NCBI GenBank assembly: GCA_947628695.1
Contig: CANRAV010000010.1
Span: 1 to 64,000, forward strand
Length of the DNA: 64,000 nucleotides
Direction of reading: 5' to 3'
Source of the DNA: an uncultured Clostridia bacterium
GTDB lineage: Bacteria > Bacillota > Clostridia > Oscillospirales > CAG-382
The position numbers were made by a program, and so were the translations under genes. The notes beneath the pieces are model-generated. The model did no database searches, was not told where the DNA came from, and was given only the letters and a program-made list of their open reading frames with translations. Shown piece by piece: positions 36,942-44,913 of this stretch (the stretch's first letter is position 1; the number at the start of each line of letters is the position of its first letter).

Positions 36942-37271
36942 GTGACAGTGCGTGAAATGGCGGAAAGACTTGAGCTTAAAATTTTCTGCGGGGACGCAGA
37001 CAGGGAAGTCTGCGGTGTTTACTGCTGCGACCTGTTAAGCCGCGTTCTTGTAAGCGCAGAAGAGGGAAGCGTGTGGCTTACAGTCATGAACAACGCAAAC
37101 GTTGCGGCTGTTGCTTACGCTAAAGGCTTGTCGGCGGCCGTGCTTACCGAGGGCTTCATTCCGGACGGCGAGCTTTTGAATGCAGCAAGGACGCACGGCG
37201 TGTGTCTTCTCGGGACAAGCCTTAGTACATACGGCCTTTCGTGCGAATTGTACGGTATCTTCGGGAGTTAA
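36942..37271 (+). CDS. DRTGG-domain-like accessory protein
   Basis: This 109-aa protein resembles the small DRTGG-domain proteins that accompany clostridial bifurcating hydrogenases. The N-terminus TVREMAERLELKIF and the central SVWLTVMNNANVAAVAYA are typical of the group. DRTGG domains are thought to bind nucleotides, and a regulatory or assembly role is inferred. The start is uncertain: GTG 36942 is best placed after the promoter, with GTG 36948 and ATG 36957 as alternatives. It has its own promoter and lies 150 bp before the hydrogenase structural genes, which have a second promoter. Confidence 0.7.
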   Translation: MTVREMAERLELKIFCGDADREVCGVYCCDLLSRVLVSAEEGSVWLTVMNNANVAAVAYAKGLSAAVLTEGFIPDGELLNAARTHGVCLLGTSLSTYGLSCELYGIFGS

Positions 37272-37337
37272 ATTCGACTTTAAGTAACAAACAGACAAAA
37301 AATTCGAAAAATTATTACAAATATCGTTTTTATACCA

Positions 37338-37366
37338 TTGACCTTTTAAAACCAACATGGTATAAT
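37338..37366 (+). promoter_or_regulatory. Promoter of the hydrogenase operon
   Basis: TTGACC (37338-37343) and TATAAT (37361-37366) are 17 bp apart. The leader to the first gene is about 50 nt. Confidence 0.8.
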
Positions 37367-37420
37367 GTATTGGTTTATTAAATAACTATTTTTACGTACC
37401 AAAAGGAGGAGCTCATTAAG

Positions 37421-37918
37421 ATGAGGAATAAGCTTGAAACAATTCCTTTTAAGGACACGCCGGAGCAAAAGGCTCAGCTTGAAGCGATCATTGCGGAGTT
37501 TAAGGACGTACCCGGTTCGCTTGTGCAGGTTCTTAAGAGGGCGCAGGAGGTTTACGGTTATCTGCCCTTGGAGGTTCAGATGACCGTGGCAAGCGGTCTT
37601 GACGTTCCGCTGGAGGATGTTTACGGGGTTGTGTCTTTTTACTCTCTGTTTTCCATCTATCCGAAGGGTGAGCACAGGATTTCCGTTTGTCTCGGTACAG
37701 CGTGCTATGTCAAAGGCAGCGGTGACATTTACGACGCACTGCAGCAGAAGCTTGGCATTAAGGGCGGCACCTGCACGCCGGACGGCAAGTTTTCGCTTGA
37801 CGCCTGCCGCTGCGTCGGCGCCTGCGGCCTTGCCCCTGTTTTGACAGTCGGCGATGAGGTTTACGGCAGACTTACCGTTAAGGACGTTGACGGGATACTT
37901 GCAAAGTACGGCGCGTAA
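37421..37918 (+). CDS. hydC: NuoE-like [2Fe-2S] subunit of NAD-dependent hydrogenase (HydC/HndA)
   Basis: This 165-aa thioredoxin-fold protein has the four cluster cysteines in CLGTACYVKG (C-x4-C) and CRCVGACGLAP (C-x3-C at its end). The N-terminal helical part resembles NuoE. It is the smallest subunit of trimeric hydrogenases that couple NADH and ferredoxin oxidation to H2 formation. ATG at 37421 follows AAAGGAGGAGC. The next gene overlaps by one base (TAATG). Confidence 0.92.
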   Translation: MRNKLETIPFKDTPEQKAQLEAIIAEFKDVPGSLVQVLKRAQEVYGYLPLEVQMTVASGLDVPLEDVYGVVSFYSLFSIYPKGEHRISVCLGTACYVKGSGDIYDALQQKLGIKGGTCTPDGKFSLDACRCVGACGLAPVLTVGDEVYGRLTVKDVDGILAKYGA

Positions 37919-38400
37919 TGCGCAGCCTGGCTTTGTCGCTTATTGACCTTATACAGAACTCTTTGGACGCGGGTGCGGACCTTGTAAAGGTCATTATTCG
38001 CGAAAGTACGGAGGACAAAGAGCTTTTTATAAGCGTCGAAGACAATGGCGCGGGTATGACCGAAGAACAGGCAAAACAGGCGGAGGATCCGTTTTTTACG
38101 ACAAAAGCAGATAGAAGCGTCGGCCTTGGCATCGCTCTTTTTAAGCAGCGTGCTTTGCTGACGGGTGGAAGCTTCGGCATATCGTCTGCCGTCGGCCGCG
38201 GCACTGCCGTGAACGGCGTTTTCAAGACGGACAGTGTGGACTTTGTACCTCTTGGGGACTTAGAGTCTGCCATAGAATGTGTGCTTCTCGCCTCTCATTC
38301 AGACTTTGTTTTTGACGTAGACACGCGGAAAACATGTTTTGCATTTGATACGCGCACTAAAGGCGGCAGGGAAATAAAGAATAATACCGAAAGGATATAG
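37918..38400 (+). CDS. Stand-alone GHKL-type ATPase domain protein
   Basis: This 160-aa protein is a bare histidine-kinase-like ATPase domain. The N-box is DLIQNSLDAGADLV, the G1-box is VEDNGAGMT and the G2-box is GLGIALF. There is no sensor, dimerisation or phospho-acceptor domain. Proteins like this recur within clostridial hydrogenase operons beside NuoE-like genes, and their role is unknown. An anti-sigma-like or assembly function is possible. The start overlaps the hydC stop, so the two are translationally coupled. Confidence 0.8.
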   Translation: MRSLALSLIDLIQNSLDAGADLVKVIIRESTEDKELFISVEDNGAGMTEEQAKQAEDPFFTTKADRSVGLGIALFKQRALLTGGSFGISSAVGRGTAVNGVFKTDSVDFVPLGDLESAIECVLLASHSDFVFDVDTRKTCFAFDTRTKGGREIKNNTERI

Positions 38401-38405
38401 AATCG

Positions 38406-38774
38406 ATGAAAAACGTTGAAGAGCTATTGGCGATTAAAGAACGTATGCAGTACCAGATGGGCATAAGGAATGACAAGAACGAGGCAGGTAAGATCGTTGT
38501 CGGCATGGGGACCGTTGGGATTGCCGCAGGTGCCAAGGACGTCGTTCTTGCCTTTACCGAGAACCTCGGTAAAAACAATATTTTCAACATTGCCGTTATT
38601 CAGGACGGCAGCATAGGCTGTGAAAAGTGCAGCCCCATGGCAGAGGTGCACATGGGCGACGCGGAGAAGGTTACATACGTAAACCTCACTCCCGAAAAGG
38701 TCGCAAAGATTGTTGCAGAGCACATTATTGGCGGCAAGGTTGTCGCGGAATATACTGCAAGCGCAGGTAAATAA
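38406..38774 (+). CDS. HndB-like thioredoxin-fold protein with incomplete cluster motif
   Basis: This 122-aa protein aligns by eye with the HndB/[2Fe-2S]-ferredoxin-like subunit of clostridial hydrogenase operons. It carries KIVVGMGTVGIAAGAKDV and later EKVTYVNLTPEKVAKIV, then EHIIGGKVV. In usual members the first motif reads GMGTCGIAAGA and the second TGCIGLC-EP. Here the first Cys is Val37, and the second motif reads DGSIGCEKCSP, leaving only C72 and C75. A standard four-Cys cluster is therefore unlikely. It may have become structural, or share a cluster between subunits. Start ATG 38406, 5 nt after the ATPase gene. Confidence 0.7.
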   Translation: MKNVEELLAIKERMQYQMGIRNDKNEAGKIVVGMGTVGIAAGAKDVVLAFTENLGKNNIFNIAVIQDGSIGCEKCSPMAEVHMGDAEKVTYVNLTPEKVAKIVAEHIIGGKVVAEYTASAGK

Positions 38775-38788
38775 AGGAGGAAAAACAA

Positions 38789-40576
38789 ATGTATCGTTCA
38801 CACATTCTTATCTGCGGCGGTACCGGCTGTACCGCTTCGGGCAGCGCTTCCGTTATTGCCGCACTTGAAAGCGAGATAAAGGCTCACGGCCTTGAGAACG
38901 AGGTAAAGGTTGTAAGAACAGGCTGCTTCGGTCTTTGTGCCGTAGGTCCTATAATGATCGTTTACCCCGAGGGCTGCTTCTACTCTGCGGTTAAGGCGGA
39001 GAACATCCCACGCATAGTTGAAGAGCACATTATTAAGGGCAGACCCGTTAAGGAGCTGCTTTACAAAGAGACGGTTACAGAGGACGCAATAAAGTCCCTT
39101 AACCAGACCGATTTTTACAACAAGCAGAAGCGCGTTGCACTTCGCAACTGCGGCGTTATAAACCCGGAGTCGATAGACGAGTACATAGCGTACAACGGCT
39201 ACCAGGCTCTTGCAAAGTGCCTTAACGAGTATACGCCTCAGCAGGTTATTGACATCGTAAAGGCAAGCGGCCTTCGCGGCAGAGGCGGCGCAGGCTTCCC
39301 CACAGGGCTTAAGTGGAGCTTTGCCGCAGCAAACAAAGCAGATCAGAAGTACGTTTGCTGCAACGCCGACGAAGGCGACCCCGGTGCGTTCATGGACCGT
39401 TCCGTTCTTGAGGGCGACCCCCATGCAGTGCTGGAGGCAATGGCAATAGCGGGCTACGCGATAGGCGCTTCGCAGGGCTACATTTACATCCGTGCAGAGT
39501 ACCCCATAGCCGTTGAAAGGCTTGAAATCGCCATAAAGCAGGCTCGTGAATACGGCCTTTTAGGCAAGAACATCTTCGGCAAGGGCTTTGACTTTGACAT
39601 AGAGATAAGGCTTGGCGCCGGAGCATTCGTTTGCGGCGAGGAAACTGCGCTTATGACCTCTATCGAGGGCAAGCGTGGCGAGCCGAGACCTCGTCCTCCG
39701 TTCCCCGCACTTAAGGGCCTTTTTGCAAAGCCTACAATTCTTAACAACGTTGAAACGTATGCGAATATAGCCCAGATAATTCTCAACGGTCCGGAATGGT
39801 TCGCTTCCGTCGGCACCGAGAAGAGCAAGGGCACCAAGGTGTTCGCTCTCGGCGGCAAGATAAACAACACCGGCCTTGTTGAGGTTCCGATAGGCACCAC
39901 CCTTCGCACCGTTATTGAGGAAATCGGCGGCGGCATACCCAAGGGCAAGAAGTTCAAGGCTGCACAGACCGGCGGTCCTTCCGGCGGCTGCATCCCGGCA
40001 GAGTATCTCGACCTCCCAATTGACTATGAAAGCCTTATTTCCATCGGCGCAATGATGGGCTCCGGCGGACTTATAGTTATGGACGAGGACAACTGCATGG
40101 TCGACATCGCCAAATTCTTCCTTGAGTTTACGGTTGACGAGTCCTGCGGTAAATGTACGCCTTGCCGTATCGGTACAAAGCGTCTTTATGAAATGCTTGA
40201 CAAGATAACCAAGGGTCAGGGCACGCTTGAGGATCTTGACGAGATGGAAAAGCTTTGCAACTACATAAAGAACAATTCGCTTTGCGGCCTCGGTCAGACC
40301 GCACCGAACCCCGTTCTTTCTACTCTGCGTCACTTCCGCAACGAGTATATCGCTCACGTTGTCGATAAGAAGTGTCCCGCAGGCGTGTGCAAGGACCTTC
40401 TCACCTTTGTAATTGATCCCGAAAAGTGCAAGGGCTGCACGCTTTGCGCAAGGAACTGCCCGGTTAATGCAATCAGCGGTTCCGTTAAGCAGCCGCACAC
40501 CATTGATACCGCCAAGTGTATAAAGTGCGGAACTTGCCTTGACAACTGTAAGTTCGGCGCAATAAGCAAGAAATAA
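38789..40576 (+). CDS. hydB: NADH-binding flavoprotein subunit of trimeric hydrogenase (HydB/NuoF-like)
   Basis: This is a 595-aa protein with four parts in order. A thioredoxin-like [2Fe-2S] domain (CGGTGCTASG, then TGCFGLCAVGP) is followed by the FMN/NADH core (LRGRGGAGFPTGLKW, NADEGDPGAFMDR, GAGAFVCGEETAL). A [4Fe-4S] site (SCGKCTPCRIG) and a C-terminal two-cluster ferredoxin (CKGCTLCARNCP, CIKCGTCLDNC) complete it. This is the architecture of the bifurcating hydrogenase beta subunit. Start follows AAAGGAGG. It exchanges electrons between NADH, ferredoxin and HydA. Confidence 0.94.
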   Translation: MYRSHILICGGTGCTASGSASVIAALESEIKAHGLENEVKVVRTGCFGLCAVGPIMIVYPEGCFYSAVKAENIPRIVEEHIIKGRPVKELLYKETVTEDAIKSLNQTDFYNKQKRVALRNCGVINPESIDEYIAYNGYQALAKCLNEYTPQQVIDIVKASGLRGRGGAGFPTGLKWSFAAANKADQKYVCCNADEGDPGAFMDRSVLEGDPHAVLEAMAIAGYAIGASQGYIYIRAEYPIAVERLEIAIKQAREYGLLGKNIFGKGFDFDIEIRLGAGAFVCGEETALMTSIEGKRGEPRPRPPFPALKGLFAKPTILNNVETYANIAQIILNGPEWFASVGTEKSKGTKVFALGGKINNTGLVEVPIGTTLRTVIEEIGGGIPKGKKFKAAQTGGPSGGCIPAEYLDLPIDYESLISIGAMMGSGGLIVMDEDNCMVDIAKFFLEFTVDESCGKCTPCRIGTKRLYEMLDKITKGQGTLEDLDEMEKLCNYIKNNSLCGLGQTAPNPVLSTLRHFRNEYIAHVVDKKCPAGVCKDLLTFVIDPEKCKGCTLCARNCPVNAISGSVKQPHTIDTAKCIKCGTCLDNCKFGAISKK

Positions 40577-40592
40577 GGAGGTACGGAAACAG

Positions 40593-42347
40593 ATGGAACT
40601 TAAAAATTTAAAAATTAACGGTAAAGAGTATTCCGTTCCCAACGACATGACAATTCTTGAGGCCTGCCGTCACGTCGGGGTGTACATTCCCACGCTGTGC
40701 TGGCTCAAGGATATAAATGAAATCGGCGCTTGCCGTATCTGCGTTGTAGAGGTTAAGGGCGCAAGGTCGCTTGTCGCTTCCTGCGTTTATCCCGTGTCGG
40801 AGCTTAGGCCCGATTCCGAGATATTCACCAATTCTCCCGCAGTTATAGAGTCGAGGAAGACTACTTTGCAGCTTATCCTCTCCAACCACGAGAGGAGATG
40901 TCTCTCCTGCGTTCGTTCCGGCAGCTGTGAGCTTCAGACTCTCTGCAACGAGTACGGAGTAGAGGACGAAGGCAAGTTCGACGGCGCTAACAACACCTAT
41001 GAGATTGACGCCACGGCTACCCACATGGTAAGGAACAACAACAAGTGCATACTTTGCCGCCGTTGCTCCGCAGTGTGCTCTAAGATTCAGTCCGTTGCGG
41101 TTATCGGCCCCAATGAGCGCGGCTTTAAGACGCACATTGGCTGTGCTTTCGAGGCAGACCTCGGCGACGTTGCCTGCGTTTCCTGCGGCCAGTGCATCAA
41201 TGTCTGCCCGACCGGTGCTCTCACCGAAAGGGACGACACGGATAAGGTGTTTGCAGCTCTCAACGATCCTTCCAAGCACGTAATTGTTCAGACCGCTCCT
41301 TCAATAAGGGTTGCCCTCGGTGAGGAGTTCGGTATGCCCATAGGTTCTATAGTGACCGGCAAGATGGTTGCCGCTCTCAAGAGGCTCGGCTTTGACGGTG
41401 TGTTTGATACAAACTTTTCCGCTGACCTTACAATCATGGAAGAGGCGAACGAGTTTGTGGAGAGGTTTACGAAGAAGGAAAACCTTCCGCTTATAACCTC
41501 CTGCTCTCCCGGCTGGATAAAGTACTGCGAGCACTATCATCCCGACATGATCCCCAACCTTTCCACCTGCAAGTCTCCTCAGGGCATGTTCGGTGCCTCC
41601 GCAAAAACCTATTATGCGGAGAAGATGGGCATAGATCCCAAGGACATCGTCGTAGTAAGCGTTATGCCCTGTACAGCTAAGAAGTTTGAGGCAGAGCGTG
41701 TAGATCACAGCGCCGTTAAGGGTCTGCCCGATATAGACGTTGCAATCACCACGCGTGAGCTTGCACGTATGATAAAGAAGTGCGGCATTATGTTTACCGC
41801 CCTTCCGGACGAGCAGTTTGACAAGCCCTTCGGTCTCGGCAGCGGTGCCGGCACCATATTCGGCGCCACCGGCGGCGTTATGGAGGCGGCTCTTAGGACT
41901 GCGGCTATCAAATACCTCGGCGTAGAGCTTCCTTCGATAGAGCTTAACCAAGTAAGGGGCGTTGACGGCATAAAAGAGGCGGAGTTCAACCTCGGCGGTA
42001 CCGTTGTAAGGGTTGCCGTTGCAAGCGGGCTTGCAAACGCAAACAAGCTTCTTAAGATGGTTAAGAGCGGGGAAAAGACCTACGACTTTATTGAGATAAT
42101 GGCTTGTCCCGGCGGCTGTGTGAACGGCGGCGGTCAGCCCATTCAGCCTGCGTCTGTACGCAACTTTGTTGACCTGCGTGCAGTTCGTGCTGCAGCTCTT
42201 TACGAGGATGACAGGCAGCTTCCCGTAAGGCTTTCTCACGAGAACGAGGACATAAAGGCCATATACGACGAGTATTTCGGCAAACCCGGCAGCCACCGTG
42301 CGCACGAGGTTCTTCATACCGGATACACTGTTCGTTCCAGGTATTGA
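40593..42347 (+). CDS. hydA: [FeFe]-hydrogenase catalytic subunit, NADH-dependent type
   Basis: This is a 584-aa protein. It has an N-terminal [2Fe-2S] domain, a His-ligated cluster motif (HERRCLSCVRSGSC), and two [4Fe-4S] clusters (CILCRRCSAVC, CVSCGQCINVCP). The H-cluster domain has L1 TSCSPGW, L2 MPCTAKKFE and L3 MACPGGCVNGGGQP. L1 has Ser where many enzymes have a second Cys, a variation included in published family patterns. With HydB and HydC it forms a cytosolic complex that makes H2 to dispose of fermentation electrons. The maturation genes hydE, hydF and hydG are not in this window. Confidence 0.95.
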   Translation: MELKNLKINGKEYSVPNDMTILEACRHVGVYIPTLCWLKDINEIGACRICVVEVKGARSLVASCVYPVSELRPDSEIFTNSPAVIESRKTTLQLILSNHERRCLSCVRSGSCELQTLCNEYGVEDEGKFDGANNTYEIDATATHMVRNNNKCILCRRCSAVCSKIQSVAVIGPNERGFKTHIGCAFEADLGDVACVSCGQCINVCPTGALTERDDTDKVFAALNDPSKHVIVQTAPSIRVALGEEFGMPIGSIVTGKMVAALKRLGFDGVFDTNFSADLTIMEEANEFVERFTKKENLPLITSCSPGWIKYCEHYHPDMIPNLSTCKSPQGMFGASAKTYYAEKMGIDPKDIVVVSVMPCTAKKFEAERVDHSAVKGLPDIDVAITTRELARMIKKCGIMFTALPDEQFDKPFGLGSGAGTIFGATGGVMEAALRTAAIKYLGVELPSIELNQVRGVDGIKEAEFNLGGTVVRVAVASGLANANKLLKMVKSGEKTYDFIEIMACPGGCVNGGGQPIQPASVRNFVDLRAVRAAALYEDDRQLPVRLSHENEDIKAIYDEYFGKPGSHRAHEVLHTGYTVRSRY

Positions 42348-42362
42348 TTTCTTTAGATTCTC

Positions 42363-42396
42363 TTTATGCGGCAGGGTTTTTGCCCTGCCGCATAAA
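42363..42396 (+). terminator. Perfect 14-bp hairpin after hydA
   Basis: TTTATGCGGCAGGG (42363-42376) and CCCTGCCGCATAAA (42383-42396) are exact complements around a TTTTTG loop. A T-tract does not follow directly, but the position after hydA and before pfkA fits termination or 3-prime protection of the hydrogenase transcript. Confidence 0.7.
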
Positions 42397-42470
42397 TCAG
42401 AAAAAGAAAAAGTGTGTTTGTATCTATAAAACATTGTTTTTCTTTTTTTGTTTTCACTTGGAGGTTTGTC

Positions 42471-43541
42471 ATGAAAAAGAGAGAAATTAAAAGGATAGGC
42501 GTGCTTACGTCGGGCGGCGACGCTCCCGGCATGAACGCCGCAATTCGCGCCGTTACAAGGATGGCGCTTTTCAGCGGGCTTGAGGTTGTGGGTATACGCA
42601 ACGGTTATCAGGGTCTGCTTGACCAGGATATGGTTGATTTGCACGTTCGCGACGTTTCGTATATCATAAATCGCGGCGGTACGATGCTTTACACTGCCCG
42701 TTGTGAAGAATTCAGAACTCCCGCAGGGATAAAGAAGGCTGCGCAGATCTGCCGCGACAGGGGCATTGACGGCCTTATAACACTTGGCGGCGACGGTACG
42801 TTCAGGGGTGCTTACGAGCTGTCGGAGCAGGGGATACCTTGCGTGGGCGTTCCGTGCACGATCGACAACGATATTGCCGCAACGGACGTAACCATCGGTT
42901 TTGACACCGCAATGAACACGGTTGTTGAGCTTATCGATAAAATCCGCGACACGGGCGAAAGCCATGCTCGCTGCAACGTTGTGGAGGTTATGGGCAGGCA
43001 GGCCGGCGATATAGCCATACAGACCGCGCTTTCGGTAGGCGCTGTTGCCGCGATAGTGCGCGAGTACGACGTTGACATTGGCGCGATGATCGAAAAGATG
43101 AAAAAAGTGCGTCTTACAGGCAAGCGCAACTTTATAATAATAGTGTCCGAAGGTATGGGCAAGGATTACAGCAACGAGCTTGTAAAGCGTGTTCAGACTG
43201 AAACGGGCATTGAAACGCGTTTGTCCATTCTCGGCTATATTCAGCGCGGAGGTTCTCCTACGCTTAGGGACAGGGTTCTTGCAACGCAGATGGGTGCGGC
43301 TGCTGTCAGCAATTTGATTTTGGGCGACACGAACGATGTAATTTGCGCTCACGGCTCCAATATTGTGTCGGAGGAGATGTCTTACGCAGTTTCGCTTGAC
43401 AACCTTTACAAGGGACATATGAAGCCGGAAGAGATTCAAAAAATGCCCCCAAGCTTGAAGTATGAGATGGACAAGGTGATAGCCGAGAAAAAGGCTTACT
43501 ACGCGTACATCCAAAATTTGATAGGCACAGTAAGCTTGTAA
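42471..43541 (+). CDS. pfkA: 6-phosphofructokinase
   Basis: This 356-aa protein begins RIGVLTSGGDAPGMNAAIRA. Its GGDGTFRGA motif has Gly, not Asp, after GGD, which indicates an ATP-dependent rather than pyrophosphate-dependent enzyme. CTIDNDIAATDVTIGFDTA contains the catalytic Asp of TIDND. It makes fructose 1,6-bisphosphate, the committed step of glycolysis. It is somewhat longer than the 320-aa Bacillus type. ATG at 42471 follows TTGGAGG. The T-rich leader is not strongly promoter-like, so some transcription may come from the hydrogenase operon. Confidence 0.92.
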   Translation: MKKREIKRIGVLTSGGDAPGMNAAIRAVTRMALFSGLEVVGIRNGYQGLLDQDMVDLHVRDVSYIINRGGTMLYTARCEEFRTPAGIKKAAQICRDRGIDGLITLGGDGTFRGAYELSEQGIPCVGVPCTIDNDIAATDVTIGFDTAMNTVVELIDKIRDTGESHARCNVVEVMGRQAGDIAIQTALSVGAVAAIVREYDVDIGAMIEKMKKVRLTGKRNFIIIVSEGMGKDYSNELVKRVQTETGIETRLSILGYIQRGGSPTLRDRVLATQMGAAAVSNLILGDTNDVICAHGSNIVSEEMSYAVSLDNLYKGHMKPEEIQKMPPSLKYEMDKVIAEKKAYYAYIQNLIGTVSL

Positions 43542-43567
43542 AGCACGGCAAAGGAAAAACACAAAAA

Positions 43568-43595
43568 GGGCGGCGTGGTGCAGACCATGCCGTCC
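43568..43595. terminator. Bidirectional terminator between pfkA and hpt
   Basis: GGGCGGCGTGGT (43568-43579) pairs with ACCATGCCGTCC (43584-43595), with two G-U pairs and a GCAG loop. A-rich sequence precedes and T-containing sequence follows, serving both convergent genes. Confidence 0.75.
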
Positions 43596-43614
43596 TTCAA
43601 CTTTAATATAAACG

Positions 43615-44154
43615 TCAGTTGTTTATTGCCTCTTCCTTCAAGATGCCGATATACGGAAGGTTCCGGTAGTCCTCGCCATAGTCAAGGCCGTAGCCGACTA
43701 CAAACGCGTCAGGTATCGTAAAACCGTAATAGTCCGCAACAATGTCCGACTTCCTTCTCTCCGGCTTGTCAAGAAGTGTGCAAATTCTTATGCTCCTCGG
43801 CCCCCTTGGAAGAAGCAGCTTTTTTATGTAAGAAAGCGTAACTCCGCTGTCAAGTATATCCTCTACGATAAGTATGTCAAAGTCCTTTATAGGCTTGTTC
43901 AAATCGAGAATTATGCGCACCTGCCCGGAAGTCTGCGTACCTGCGCCGTAAGACGATACGCTCATAAAGTCTATTTTGCAGTTCGTCTTTATAGCCCGCA
44001 TCAAATCCGCCATAAAGACCATTGACCCCTTGAGAATGCCGACAAGAAGCAGCGGCTTCCCCCTGTAATCCTCGGTTATCTTTGCACCCAATTCTCGGAC
44101 CTTAGCCCTTATTTCATCCTCGCTTATCAAAACCCTGTCAATAAAGCTTTCCAA
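43615..44154 (-). CDS. hpt: Hypoxanthine phosphoribosyltransferase
   Basis: This 179-aa protein has the PRPP loop ILIVEDILDSGVTLSYIKKL (about 98-117). The purine-site DAFVVGYGLDYGEDYRNLPYIG is also present. It salvages hypoxanthine, and probably guanine, to nucleotides. The start is TTG at 44154 after GGGCGGTG, which is a weak site. No ATG is near. It is monocistronic, convergent with pfkA, and complements the de novo purine operon 7 kb away. Confidence 0.93.
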   Translation of the reverse strand: MESFIDRVLISEDEIRAKVRELGAKITEDYRGKPLLLVGILKGSMVFMADLMRAIKTNCKIDFMSVSSYGAGTQTSGQVRIILDLNKPIKDFDILIVEDILDSGVTLSYIKKLLLPRGPRSIRICTLLDKPERRKSDIVADYYGFTIPDAFVVGYGLDYGEDYRNLPYIGILKEEAINN

Positions 44155-44185
44155 AATACAACACCGCCCTTTTTAAAGTGCTTTT

Positions 44186-44213
44186 ATTATAGCATATATT
44201 TTGCTTTTTTCAA
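44186..44213 (-). promoter_or_regulatory. hpt promoter
   Basis: On the minus strand, TTGAAA (44208-44213) and TATAAT (44186-44191) are 16 bp apart, about 35 nt before the TTG start. Confidence 0.6.
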
Positions 44214-44257
44214 CAATTAAAATCGTAAAATATAGAAAAACTTTTATTTATTTGTTA

Positions 44258-44286
44258 TTGCAATCTGCGGGCGCTTGGTGTAAAAT
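44258..44286 (+). promoter_or_regulatory. Promoter of the carboxyltransferase operon
   Basis: TTGCAA (44258-44263) and TAAAAT (44281-44286) are 17 bp apart, 48 nt before the start codon at 44335. Confidence 0.55.
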
Positions 44287-44334
44287 AATACACAGTATGG
44301 ATACTTTTAGTTTTTTAACATGGAGGGGTCAGGT

Positions 44335-44493
44335 ATGGCAAACAAAACGGCAAAAGACGGCGTTCTTACAAAAGACAGCGTTGTTGACGGCATGAATGCA
44401 AAAGAGCTTGCCGCAATAATTTCCGCTGCGATAGCCGCCGCAAACGGCGACGGTAAGGTCAATTTCAGAATAAGGTCAATCAAACAGCTTTAA
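44335..44493 (+). CDS. 52-aa protein like the C-terminal tail of OadG/MmdD (MmdE-like)
   Basis: This is a short gene of 52 codons. The second half, MNAKELAAIISAAIAAANGD followed by VNFRIRSIKQL, matches the C-terminal motif of decarboxylase gamma/delta subunits, where an AAI-rich helix is followed by Arg-Ile-Arg-Ser-Ile. The first 18 residues are hydrophilic, and the membrane helix usual in OadG is absent. This is how MmdE of methylmalonyl-CoA decarboxylase is built, a small subunit that stabilises the complex. ATG follows GGAGGGGTCAGGT. It lies 13 nt before the biotin-carrier gene. Confidence 0.7.
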   Translation: MANKTAKDGVLTKDSVVDGMNAKELAAIISAAIAAANGDGKVNFRIRSIKQL

Positions 44494-44506
44494 AAAGGAG
44501 CACATC

Positions 44507-44902
44507 ATGATAAGAAAGTATATTGTAACAATCGACGGCAGCAAATTTGAGGTTGAGGTTGAGGAAAACGGCGTTGTAAAGAGTGAGAAGGTCGCTGCAC
44601 CCGTTGCGGCTGCACCCGCTGCGGCACCTGCGCCGGCGGCACCTGCTGCTCCCGCTCCCGCGGCTGCTCCCGCTGCTGCACCTGCAGACGGCAACAAGGT
44701 CACCGCACCGCTTCCCGGTACGCTTCTTAGGATAACGGCAAAGCAGGGCACCACCGTTAAAGAGGGTGACGAGCTTTGCGTTATAGAGGCGATGAAGATG
44801 GAAAATCCCATTGCTTCTCCCTTCTCCGGCACCGTTGTTTCCGTTGCCGCAAACGAAGGCTCTATGCTTAACGCAGGCGACCTTATCCTTGTTATTGCAT
44901 AA
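44507..44902 (+). CDS. Biotin carboxyl carrier protein of a decarboxylase/carboxyltransferase
   Basis: This 131-aa protein has an N-terminal domain of about 35 residues, then a long Ala/Pro linker (about 30-62). The C-terminal biotinyl domain carries IEAMKMENPI, in which the Lys is biotinylated. It resembles the gamma (biotin) subunit of methylmalonyl-CoA or glutaconyl-CoA decarboxylases and the 1.3S subunit of transcarboxylase. ATG follows AAAGGAG. The neighbouring OadA-like subunit lacks its own biotin domain, so this protein provides it. Confidence 0.9.
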   Translation: MIRKYIVTIDGSKFEVEVEENGVVKSEKVAAPVAAAPAAAPAPAAPAAPAPAAAPAAAPADGNKVTAPLPGTLLRITAKQGTTVKEGDELCVIEAMKMENPIASPFSGTVVSVAANEGSMLNAGDLILVIA

Positions 44903-44913
44903 AGGAGCAGAGT

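Noticed and set aside
41301..43562. Long minus-strand open frame (753 codons) opposite hydA and pfkA
   Set aside because: It is antisense to two clear genes, has no domain-like sequence or ribosome-binding site, and arises from the codon bias of the true frames.
44201..44395. 64-codon plus-strand frame before the biotin-carrier gene
   Set aside because: It starts upstream of the promoter and overlaps the better-supported 52-aa gene in another frame.
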